Below are positions 1-12,815 of a DNA stretch of 17,398 bases, one piece after another. Within the stretch, counting starts at the first letter, position 1. Every line of letters begins with the position of its first letter. The notes below the pieces were generated by a model. The model was given only the letters and a program-made list of their open reading frames with translations, was not told the origin of the DNA and did not search any database. The translations under genes were made by a program, and so were the position numbers. The stretch is from UBA4655 sp964585575 (lineage in GTDB: Bacteria > Planctomycetota > Planctomycetia > Pirellulales > UBA1268): contig CAZPEM010000067.1 of the NCBI GenBank assembly GCA_964585575.1, positions 1-17,398 on the forward strand. The letters run 5' to 3'.

Positions 1-257
1 ACGTGCTGTCGAAGGAGGAGGGTGGCCGTCACACGCCGTTCTTCGCCGGCTACCGGCCGCAGTTCTACTTCCGCACCACCGACGTGACCGGGTCGACGAA
101 GCTGCTTGGCGGCGTCGAGATGGTCACGCCCGGCGACAACGTCAAGATGGAGGTCGAACTGATGGTTCCGATCGCCATGGACGACGGCGTCCGCTTCGCG
201 ATTCGCGAAGGCGGCAAGACCGTCGGTTCGGGCGTCGTGACCAAGATCCTCGAGTAA
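1..257 (+). CDS. tuf: Elongation factor Tu, C-terminal part (5' end outside window)
   Basis: This is the last 84 or so residues of EF-Tu, the GTPase that delivers aminoacyl-tRNA to the ribosomal A site in the cytoplasm. The visible stretch is domain 3. The segments EEGGRHTPFF, YRPQFYFRTTDVTG, MVTPGDN, PIAMDDGVRFAIREGG and TVGSGVV match the family almost residue for residue. The reading frame runs off the left edge: bases 1-2 complete a Tyr codon if the usual VYVLSKEEGG context holds, so the GTG at 3 is an internal Val and not a start. The stop is TAA at 255-257. tRNA-Trp begins 8 nt later, the order seen in many bacteria where tuf and trnW are co-transcribed ahead of secE-nusG. The G domain and domain 2 lie outside the window. 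Confidence 0.97.
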   Translation, partial: VLSKEEGGRHTPFFAGYRPQFYFRTTDVTGSTKLLGGVEMVTPGDNVKMEVELMVPIAMDDGVRFAIREGGKTVGSGVVTKILE

Positions 258-265
258 GCGAAGCT

Positions 266-338
266 AGGGGCGTAGCTCAACTGGCAGAGCGCTGGTCTCC
301 AAAACCAGAGGTTGCGAGTTCGATCCCCGCCGCCCCTG
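266..338 (+). tRNA. trnW: tRNA-Trp (anticodon CCA)
   Basis: The cloverleaf can be drawn by eye. The acceptor stem is AGGGGCG (266-272) with CGCCCCT (331-337). The D stem is GCTC (275-278) with GAGC (287-290). The anticodon stem is CTGGT (292-296) with ACCAG (304-308), and its 7-nt loop CTCCAAA places the anticodon CCA at 299-301, reading UGG Trp. The T arm is GCGAG-TTCGATC-CCCGC (314-330) and contains one A-C mismatch (317 with 327). The discriminator is G338. It is followed by CCT, so the 3' CCA end is not encoded and must be added by tRNA nucleotidyltransferase. It sits between tuf and secE and is probably processed from a tuf transcript. Confidence 0.96.
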
Positions 339-349
339 CCTGCGAGCCG

Positions 350-380
350 GGTCCGGCACGGTGAAACGCCGTGCCGGACC
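350..380 (+). terminator. Perfect 12-bp hairpin after tRNA-Trp; possible terminator or processing signal
   Basis: GGTCCGGCACGG (350-361) is exactly complementary to CCGTGCCGGACC (369-380), leaving the 7-nt loop TGAAACG. It starts 11 nt past the tRNA 3' end. No T-tract follows, so it is not a canonical intrinsic terminator. It may be a Rho-assisted stop, a 3' stability element, or a barrier that helps tRNA 3' processing. The pairing is seen directly; the role is inferred. Confidence 0.45.
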
Positions 381-473
381 GGCCGTGCCAGGCGGAGGGC
401 GGGGCGGGCTGCCCTCGGGCCTGCGACTCGACCGAAGGCGATCAGGTCCGGTTGCTCGACGGGCGGTTCAACT

Positions 474-519
474 CGGCAGGCAGGGTATTTCGGCAGGCAG
501 GGTATTTCGTCAGGCAGGG
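474..519. repeat. 17-bp tandem repeat in the secE leader (2 full copies plus a partial)
   Basis: The unit CGGCAGGCAGGGTATTT occurs at 474-490 and again without change at 491-507. A degenerate partial copy, CGTCAGGCAGGG, follows at 508-519. The array lies in the untranslated stretch between tRNA-Trp and secE. The rest of that stretch (381-473 and 520-559) shows no gene and no clear promoter; the only other structure is a 6-bp stem, GAGGGC (395-400) with GCCCTC (411-416). Confidence 0.85.
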
Positions 520-559
520 AGTGGCTCAGGGACGATCGGCAGTTCAGGGACGAACGGGT

Positions 560-564
560 AAGGA
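560..564 (+). promoter_or_regulatory. Shine-Dalgarno site deciding the secE start
   Basis: AAGGA lies 10 nt upstream of the GTG at 575. This supports a GTG start over the long upstream extension of the same frame, which would run through the tandem repeats and the tRNA-proximal hairpin. Confidence 0.6.
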
Positions 565-574
565 AACGACTGAA

Positions 575-1060
575 GTGGCAACGACACGACACCATGACGC
601 GGCGGGCGGATCCCTCTGGAGGGAACTGTTCAGCGTTTCCATCTACAAGCGCAACCAGGGCAAGGTCGCCAGGCAGGTGACGTTCGCGGCGCTCGCGATC
701 GCTCTGCTTCTCGGCGTGTGGCGGCTTTCGCAGCTGCTGCCGATCTGGTTCGGGGGCGGGGCCTCTCCGGTGGGCGAAAGCCTTGGCGGGGCCGATCTGG
801 GCGTGCTGCGGATCGGCGTGCCGGCCGTCATCGGTTTGCTCGCCGCGTGGGTCTGCTACCGTATCGTCAACGTGCCCCGGTTCGCGGATTTTCTCATCGC
901 CGTCGAATCGGAGATGACGAAAGTGTCCTGGCCGTCCAAGGACGAGGTCATCCGCAGTTCGGCCGTGGTGATCTTCCTGATCTTCGCGCTCGCCGCGATT
1001 CTCGCCGGGTACGATCTCTTCTGGTGGTCCGTGCTTCGTTCCCTCCAGGGTTTCAACTGA
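575..1060 (+). CDS. secE: Preprotein translocase subunit SecE
   Basis: SecE is the small inner-membrane subunit of the SecYEG protein-export channel and clamps SecY. With a GTG start at 575 the protein has 161 residues. The diagnostic segment is EMTKVSWPSKDEV (about residues 113-125), the conserved amphipathic helix, followed by the core membrane helix (about 129-148). Two further hydrophobic stretches precede it (about 36-58 and 76-98), giving a three-helix form like that of enterobacteria rather than the single-helix form of many bacteria. The frame stays open back to 371, but that extension is repeat-derived, crosses a hairpin and looks non-coding. The AAGGA 10 nt before the GTG and the onset of family-like sequence (GSLWRELFSVSIYKRNQGK) favour this start. 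nusG starts 34 nt downstream. Confidence 0.9.
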   Translation: MATTRHHDAAGGSLWRELFSVSIYKRNQGKVARQVTFAALAIALLLGVWRLSQLLPIWFGGGASPVGESLGGADLGVLRIGVPAVIGLLAAWVCYRIVNVPRFADFLIAVESEMTKVSWPSKDEVIRSSAVVIFLIFALAAILAGYDLFWWSVLRSLQGFN

Positions 1061-1094
1061 GCCGCTTCAAACGAGCGGGCAATCGAGTCTTCCC

Positions 1095-1889
1095 ATGTCC
1101 ATCGAAACTCCCCAAGAAAATCCGCTCGAGCCCCTGCATGACGAGGCCGCCGTGCGGGATCACGCCTCGCTCGCCGCGACCGGTGTCGATCATGTCGCGA
1201 CGGGTGTCGATGATGTCCGGCCGGCCGACGCCCCGGCGGCGGTCGACGAGGAAGAGGAAGACGACGGAACGCCGGCGGTGCTCGAGGATCCCTTCGCGGG
1301 CGACGAAAATGCCAAGCCCGTCTCGGTCGCGGATGAGGAGCAGGTGGCCCCGGCCGGCGACATGCAGTGGTACATCCTCAAGGTGCAGAGCAACCGGGAA
1401 GACTCGGTGCGGGAAACGCTCCTTCGCCGGATCAGCCTGGCCGGGCTCGATCGCTGGTTCGGCGAGGTTGTGGTGCCCAAGGAGCAGGTCACCGAGTTCA
1501 AAAGTGGCAAAAAACGCGTTGTTTCACGCAAGCTCTACCCAGGATACATCCTGGTGAACATGATCTTGAATGATGACACGTGGTACCTCGTCCGCGAGAC
1601 CTCGGGCATCGGCGACTTCACCGGCTCCGCCGGCAGGCCGAGCCCGATGCTCCCGCAGGACGTGGCCAAGCTGCTCCGCAAGACGGAGGAGAAGGCCGAG
1701 GAGGCGCCCCGCCTGAAGATCAGCTTCAAGAAGGGCGACCGCGTGAAGATCAACGAAGGCACCTTCGAGAACTTCGAGGGTGAGGTCGAGGCGATCGACG
1801 AGGCGAACGGACGGGTGACCGTCATGCTCAGCATCTTCGGCCGCTCGACGCCCGTGGATATCGAGTATTGGCAGATCGAACAGATTTGA
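1095..1889 (+). CDS. nusG: Transcription termination/antitermination factor NusG with an acidic N-terminal extension
   Basis: NusG binds the RNA polymerase clamp and beta-lobe across the DNA channel, suppresses pausing, and links polymerase to Rho or the ribosome. The protein has 264 residues against about 180 for the usual form. The NGN domain runs from about 90 (MQWYILKVQSNRE) through KLYPGYILVNM to about 197, and the KOW domain from about 211 (FKKGDRVKINEGTFENFEG) to the end. Residues 1-89 are a low-complexity Asp/Glu/Ala-rich arm containing DEEEEDD and a 7-residue tandem repeat (ATGVDHV/ATGVDDV, residues 28-41). No clear Shine-Dalgarno precedes the ATG at 1095. An internal ATG at 1362 (residue 90) would give a canonical short NusG, but codon use and the open frame favour the long product. 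Confidence 0.93.
   Translation: MSIETPQENPLEPLHDEAAVRDHASLAATGVDHVATGVDDVRPADAPAAVDEEEEDDGTPAVLEDPFAGDENAKPVSVADEEQVAPAGDMQWYILKVQSNREDSVRETLLRRISLAGLDRWFGEVVVPKEQVTEFKSGKKRVVSRKLYPGYILVNMILNDDTWYLVRETSGIGDFTGSAGRPSPMLPQDVAKLLRKTEEKAEEAPRLKISFKKGDRVKINEGTFENFEGEVEAIDEANGRVTVMLSIFGRSTPVDIEYWQIEQI
1176..1217. repeat. In-frame 21-bp tandem duplication inside the nusG extension
   Basis: Two 21-nt units (1176-1196 and 1197-1217) differ at two positions and encode ATGVDHV then ATGVDDV. The unit length is a multiple of three, so the frame is kept. It lies in the acidic, probably disordered arm of NusG. Confidence 0.8.
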
Positions 1890-1893
1890 TCGG

Positions 1894-1950
1894 GTTGAAC
1901 GACGGCGAAACAGGCAGGCGAAACAGGCAGGTTGAACGATGGCGAAACAG
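1894..1950. repeat. Duplicated rplK start region and 13-bp tandem repeat
   Basis: GCGAAACAGGCAG occurs twice in tandem at 1905-1917 and 1918-1930. In addition, the 20 nt around the rplK start (1931-1950) recur at 1894-1913 with a single difference: the ATG is ACG at 1902-1904 in the upstream copy. The two copies are 37 nt apart, so they are not in the same frame. This fills nearly the whole nusG-rplK spacer. Confidence 0.85.
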
Positions 1951-2370
1951 ATGGTTGGTCAGGCGAAGTTTCAGGTGACGGGCGGGCAGGCCACGCCCGC
2001 GCCGCCGGTGGGCACTTCGCTCGGCCGGTTCGGAATCAATCTCGGGCAGTTCGTGCAGCAGTTCAACGACCGCACGCGGAATCCCGAGATGCAGGGCATG
2101 CCGATCCCGGTGGTCGTGACGGTTTACAACGACCGATCCTTCGAGTTCTCGACGAAGAGCCCGCCGGCCGCGGCGCTTTTGAAGAAGGCCGCGGGCCTGG
2201 CGAAGGGGTCGGGAGTTCCCAACAAGGACAAGGTCGGAAAGGTGACGAAGGCCCAACTCGACGAGATCGTCGCGAAGAAGGGATCGGACCTGAACGCCCG
2301 CGACGGCGAGCACGCCCGTCGCATGATCGAAGGCACCGCCCGCAGCATGGGCATCGTGGTGGAGGGCTGA
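1939..2370 (+). CDS. rplK: 50S ribosomal protein L11
   Basis: L11 is the base protein of the GTPase-associated centre. It binds the 23S rRNA 1070 region together with the L10/L12 stalk and is needed for RelA activation in many bacteria. The 143 residues match the usual length. The N-terminal domain has the proline-rich PPVG at 22-25. The linker is followed by the rRNA-binding C-terminal domain with PPAAALLKKAAG, GVPNKDKVGKVT and EGTARSMGIVVEG. Position 26 is Thr where most bacteria have Pro, and PALG reads TSLG. That proline is a known contact for thiopeptide antibiotics. The start ATG is preceded by AGGCAGG-like purines in the repeat region. rplA begins one base after the stop, so the two are probably translationally coupled. 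Confidence 0.97.
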   Translation: MAKQMVGQAKFQVTGGQATPAPPVGTSLGRFGINLGQFVQQFNDRTRNPEMQGMPIPVVVTVYNDRSFEFSTKSPPAAALLKKAAGLAKGSGVPNKDKVGKVTKAQLDEIVAKKGSDLNARDGEHARRMIEGTARSMGIVVEG

Positions 2371-2371
2371 A

Positions 2372-3052
2372 ATGGCAGTCGGAAAACGAACCAAGGCGAT
2401 GCTCGCGATCAAGCCGGAGAAGGCAGACGCGCTGCCGGTGGAGAAAGCGGTGGAGCTTCTGAAGAAGTTTCCGCCGACGAAGTTCGACCAGACGGTCGAG
2501 ATCCACGTGCGGCTGGGCATCGATCCGAAGCAGGCCGACCAGATCGTCCGCGGGGCGTTGGTGCTGCCTCACGGCATCGGCAAGTCGAAGCGGGTGGTCG
2601 TGTTCGCCAAGGGCAACCTCGCCGACGACGCGAAGGCTGCCGGGGCCGAGGAGGTCGGTGCCGACGACCTGGCGAAGAAGATCAAGGAAGGTTGGACCGA
2701 CTTCGACGTCTGCATCGCCGCCCCCGACATGATGGGCATGGTCGGTCCGCTCGGAAAGGTTCTCGGGCCGCGGGGTCTGATGCCCAGCCCCAGGGCCGGC
2801 ACCGTGACGGCCGACATCTCCAAGACCGTGCGGGAATACAAGGCCGGCAAGGTCGAGTTTCGCAACGACCCGACCGGGATCGTCCATGCGGTCGTCGGGA
2901 AAATCAGCTTCGACGCCGCCAAGCTCGTTGAAAACATCCGCCATTTCATCGACCATATGACGTCCATCCAGCCCTCGGGCGTGAAAGGCCAGTACATCCG
3001 CAGCATCTCGATCTCGGGCACGATGACGCCCGGCGTGATGGTGGCGGCGTAA
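2372..3052 (+). CDS. rplA: 50S ribosomal protein L1
   Basis: L1 forms the mobile stalk at the E site of the large subunit, helps release deacylated tRNA, and in many bacteria represses its own rplKA message. The 226 residues are close to the usual 225-235. Family hallmarks are FDQTVEIHVRLGIDPKQADQ, the VLPHGIGKSKRVVVF segment, the central MGMVGPLGKVLGPRGLMPSP and GTVTADISKTV in domain II, and the C-terminal VKGQYIRSISISGTMTPGV. The ATG lies one base after the rplK stop, with GGAGG (2361-2365) inside the end of rplK as ribosome-binding site. rplJ begins 14 nt downstream, so the spacer is too short to hold an L10-type leader ahead of rplJ. Confidence 0.97.
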   Translation: MAVGKRTKAMLAIKPEKADALPVEKAVELLKKFPPTKFDQTVEIHVRLGIDPKQADQIVRGALVLPHGIGKSKRVVVFAKGNLADDAKAAGAEEVGADDLAKKIKEGWTDFDVCIAAPDMMGMVGPLGKVLGPRGLMPSPRAGTVTADISKTVREYKAGKVEFRNDPTGIVHAVVGKISFDAAKLVENIRHFIDHMTSIQPSGVKGQYIRSISISGTMTPGVMVAA

Positions 3053-3066
3053 GGAACGGGATTCCC

Positions 3067-3600
3067 ATGAGCAAGCTCGTCAAGAACATGTTGATCGACG
3101 ACCTGAAGCGGCGCTGGGAAGGCGTCGGCGAGGTGATCGTCGTCAGCCTGGGGTCGCTCGACGGCCATCAGGCCACCAAGCTGCGACAGACGCTCCGCAA
3201 GAAGCGGATCCATCTCCAGCTGATCAAGAACAGCCTCGCCCGCAGGGCGGCCGCTGACACGCCGCTGGCGCCGGCATTCACGAAGACCGAGGGCATGCTC
3301 GCGGTCGCGTGGGGCGGCGAAGACGTCGTCGATCTCGCGAAGGAGCTCGACCGGATCGCCTCCGGCAAGGACTTCGAAGGAATCGAATTCCGTGGTGGTG
3401 CCCTCGACGGCGCCCGGCTCGAAGCGGGCGACGTGAAGCTCGTCGCGAAGTGGCCGAGCCGCGCCGAGGTGCTCTCGCTGATCGCGGGGCAGATCGTCGG
3501 TGTGGCGGGGCTCCTCGCCGGCCAGATCGGCTCGGCGGGCGGCGTGCTCGCCGGCCAGATCAAGTCGCGGGCCGAAGACCTCGAGAAGGCGGCTGGCTGA
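3067..3600 (+). CDS. rplJ: 50S ribosomal protein L10 (stalk base)
   Basis: L10 anchors L7/L12 dimers to the ribosome next to L11 and so forms the landing site for EF-Tu, EF-G and IF2. The 177 residues begin at an ATG preceded by AAGGA (3051-3055). The rRNA-binding N-terminal domain shows LRQTLRKKRIHLQLIKNSLARRA (about 39-61) and TEGMLAVAW. The C-terminal helix, which holds the L12 dimers, contains three exact copies of AGQI at residues 140-143, 151-154 and 162-165, an 11-residue period. In the family, the number of such segments sets the number of L12 dimers, so three dimers are inferred. rplL follows after 90 nt. Confidence 0.95.
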   Translation: MSKLVKNMLIDDLKRRWEGVGEVIVVSLGSLDGHQATKLRQTLRKKRIHLQLIKNSLARRAAADTPLAPAFTKTEGMLAVAWGGEDVVDLAKELDRIASGKDFEGIEFRGGALDGARLEAGDVKLVAKWPSRAEVLSLIAGQIVGVAGLLAGQIGSAGGVLAGQIKSRAEDLEKAAG

Positions 3601-3674
3601 CCTCACCTCGATACGTGATTGCGACCGACTTTTTTCCGAAACGAACCATTTCGACCGACCTCCCCATTTCCACT

Positions 3675-3681
3675 GAAAGGA
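3675..3681 (+). promoter_or_regulatory. Shine-Dalgarno site deciding the rplL start
   Basis: GAAAGGA stands 9 nt before the ATG at 3691. It supports that start over an in-frame ATG at 3619, whose extra 24 residues (Phe/Pro/Arg-rich) do not resemble L7/L12. Confidence 0.7.
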
Positions 3682-3690
3682 TCCGAAGCG

Positions 3691-4116
3691 ATGTCAACGG
3701 CTGAAGCAACGCGTGAATTTTCCCCCGAGACGAAGGAGCTGGGCGACAAGATCGTCGGCCTGACCCTCAAGGCGGCCAAGGAACTCTCCGACTACCTCGA
3801 CGAGGTTCACGGCATCAAGGCTGCCGCCGGTGGCGCGGTCGTCATGGCGGCGCCCGGCGCGGCGGGTGGCGGGGCCGGTGGTGGAGCCGAGCCGGCGGCC
3901 GAGAAGACGGAATTCGACGTCGTTCTCGAGAGCTTCGGGGACAACAAGATCGGCGTGATCAAGGTCGTGCGTGCGGCGACCGGCCTCGGCCTCAAGGAGG
4001 CCAAGGATCTCGTCGAAGGCGTTCCGTCGAAGGTCAAGGAAGGTATTTCCAAGGCCGACGCCGAGAAGCTCAAGAAGGAACTGGAAGAGGCAAAGGCCAC
4101 CGTTTCGATCAAATAG
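3691..4116 (+). CDS. rplL: 50S ribosomal protein L7/L12
   Basis: L7/L12 is the multicopy acidic stalk protein that recruits translational GTPases and speeds GTP hydrolysis. The protein has 141 residues, somewhat longer than the usual 120-130 because of a short N-terminal lead and a rich hinge. The dimerising, L10-binding N-terminal domain is about residues 11-43 (DKIVGLTLKAAKELSDYLDE). The flexible Ala/Gly hinge is about 44-72, with GGGAGGGA. The factor-binding C-terminal domain is 73-141, with the conserved FDVVLESFGDNKIGVIKVVRAATGLGLKEAKDLVEGVPSKVKEG. The start is the ATG at 3691. The 90-nt spacer after rplJ has a CGACCGAC word twice but no convincing promoter. Two hairpins and a long leader follow before rpoB. 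Confidence 0.96.
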   Translation: MSTAEATREFSPETKELGDKIVGLTLKAAKELSDYLDEVHGIKAAAGGAVVMAAPGAAGGGAGGGAEPAAEKTEFDVVLESFGDNKIGVIKVVRAATGLGLKEAKDLVEGVPSKVKEGISKADAEKLKKELEEAKATVSIK

Positions 4117-4120
4117 CCCG

Positions 4121-4145
4121 GTTTTCCGGGGCTTTCCCGGAAAAC
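4121..4145 (+). terminator. Hairpin just after rplL; possible attenuator
   Basis: GTTTTCCGGG (4121-4130) pairs perfectly with CCCGGAAAAC (4136-4145) across a 5-nt loop. It begins 5 nt after the rplL stop. It has no T-tract behind it. In enterobacteria the rplL-rpoB gap holds an attenuator and an RNA-processing site that set the ribosomal protein to polymerase ratio, and this hairpin could do the same job. The structure is seen; the role is inferred by position. Confidence 0.45.
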
Positions 4146-4149
4146 TGCG

Positions 4150-4198
4150 AACCGCTGCCCGGGCCGCTTGGCGTTCCGGGAGCGGTTGGCTATATTTT
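4150..4198 (+). terminator. Second terminator-like hairpin with an A/T-rich tail
   Basis: AACCGCT (4150-4156) pairs with AGCGGTT (4181-4187). After one bulged G, CCCGG (4158-4162) pairs with CCGGG (4176-4180), making a 12-bp stem around a 13-nt loop. The sequence GGCTATATTTT follows at 4188-4198. This is the better intrinsic-terminator candidate after rplL, but it overlaps a promoter-like sequence, so either or both readings may hold. Confidence 0.4.
4168..4196 (+). promoter_or_regulatory. Candidate sigma70-type promoter for rpoBC
   Basis: TTGGCG (4168-4173) and TATATT (4191-4196) are separated by exactly 17 nt, giving four of six and five of six matches to the -35 and -10 consensus. Transcription would start near 4203 and give a leader of about 210 nt ahead of rpoB that contains the complementary tandem arrays. 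There is no experimental support, and the site overlaps a hairpin arm. Confidence 0.45.
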
Positions 4199-4258
4199 GA
4201 GATCCGGTCCGTCCCTTCCCAGTTTCCCTTCGTGCCGCAGTTCGCCGCGGTACGCGCT

Positions 4259-4309
4259 GGAATGAGATTTGCCCAGGAATGAGATTTGCACAGGAATGAG
4301 ATTTGCGCA
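4259..4309 (+). repeat. Three 17-nt tandem repeats in the rpoB leader (5' arm)
   Basis: The unit GGAATGAGATTTGCNCA repeats at 4259-4275, 4276-4292 and 4293-4309. The only variable base is the third from the end (C, A, G). The first ten bases of every unit can pair, as RNA, with the first ten bases of the 15-nt units immediately downstream. Confidence 0.95.
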
Positions 4310-4354
4310 GTCTCGTTTTCGTCGGTCTCGTTTTCGTAAGTCTCGTTTCCGGCC
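4310..4354 (+). repeat. Three 15-nt tandem repeats in the rpoB leader (3' arm)
   Basis: GTCTCGTTTTC begins at 4310 and 4325, and GTCTCGTTTCC at 4340, each unit 15 nt long. The array directly abuts the 17-nt array. In register, the two arrays make three nested 10-bp stems: 4293-4302 with 4310-4319, 4276-4285 with 4325-4334, and 4259-4268 with 4340-4349. The apical loop has 7 nt and the internal loops have 7 nt on one side and 5 nt on the other. Confidence 0.9.
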
Positions 4355-4396
4355 GTTTCTGTCACAGCCCTCGCCCACACACTGCGATTCCCTCCC

Positions 4397-4403
4397 AGGA
4401 GGT
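4397..4403 (+). promoter_or_regulatory. Full-consensus Shine-Dalgarno of rpoB
   Basis: AGGAGGT ends 8 nt before the rpoB ATG. It is the strongest ribosome-binding site among the genes here, many of which have weak or no recognisable site. It lies about 47 nt beyond the leader repeat structure. Confidence 0.8.
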
Positions 4404-4411
4404 CCTATCTG

Positions 4412-8167
<3,756 letters not shown>

Positions 8168-8200
8168 TCCGCGTTTTCCAGCCAAACCGTCCCGCACCAC

Positions 8201-8236
8201 CCACCCAAGCCACAGCCACCACCCAGGCCACAGCCG
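8201..8236. repeat. 18-bp imperfect tandem repeat in the rpoB-rpoC spacer
   Basis: CCACCCAAGCCACAGCCA (8201-8218) is followed directly by CCACCCAGGCCACAGCCG (8219-8236), differing at two of 18 positions. The top strand is almost free of T, so the RNA would be C/A-rich and unstructured. This could keep the region around the rpoC start open, or act as a C-rich Rho-loading patch; both are guesses. Confidence 0.8.
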
Positions 8237-8271
8237 CAATCCTCCCGTAGAGCCGCAAGGAGACGACCATC

Positions 8272-12604
<4,333 letters not shown>

Positions 12605-12612
<8 letters not shown>

Positions 12613-12627
12613 CCGAAGGCCTCTGAC
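12605..12627. repeat. 14-nt period duplication at the rpoC stop
   Basis: GCCTCTGAC occurs at 12605-12613, where it includes the rpoC stop, and again at 12619-12627. The rest of the 203-bp spacer to the next gene holds a T6 run (12709-12714) and a 7-bp inverted repeat, GTCGATC (12683-12689) with GATCGAC (12718-12724). I see no convincing rpoC terminator. Confidence 0.6.
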
Positions 12628-12708
12628 GAAAATCTTCGCCAAAACGCCTCCGGCAGAACGCCATTGAGCGTGGACATCGGTGGTCGATCTGGTCGGGCGG
12701 CATGATTC

Positions 12709-12737
12709 TTTTTTCGCGATCGACACGCCGCTAGACT
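12709..12737 (+). promoter_or_regulatory. Weak promoter candidate for the CHAD gene
   Basis: TAGACT (12732-12737) resembles a -10 box, with a T-run (12709-12714) 17 nt upstream standing where a -35 would be. The distance to the ATG at 12816 is 78 nt. The -35 match is poor, so this is only suggestive that the CHAD-protease pair is transcribed apart from rpoC. Confidence 0.2.
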
Positions 12738-12815
12738 CCGTTCCACCGGTGACTGGGTGGAGCGGCCGCATGGCCGCCGCCGGTTTCGGCTCACGTCCGG
12801 ACGGAATGGTCCGCA

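Noticed and set aside
371..574. 68-residue N-terminal extension of SecE
   Set aside because: It begins inside the tRNA-proximal hairpin, crosses 17-bp tandem repeats and does not resemble SecE. AAGGA plus GTG at 575 fits better.
1932..2462. Overlapping plus-strand frame across rplK
   Set aside because: Arg/Gly-rich shadow of rplK in another frame, with no recognisable domain.
3619..3690. 24-residue N-terminal extension of L7/L12 from an upstream ATG
   Set aside because: No ribosome-binding site there and the sequence is unlike the family; GAAAGGA precedes the ATG at 3691.
3601..3690. Possible promoter or L10-type leader in the rplJ-rplL spacer
   Set aside because: A TTGCGA word is present but no -10 box at a suitable distance, and the only inverted repeat has a 5-bp stem.
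4259..4354. Tandem arrays before rpoB as a CRISPR array
   Set aside because: The units abut with no unique spacers, are 17 and 15 nt long, and no cas genes are near.
3694..4380. Minus-strand frame over rplL and its spacer with NET/ENE repeats in its product
   Set aside because: The peptide repeats only echo the leader tandem repeats in antisense; no start signal or homology.
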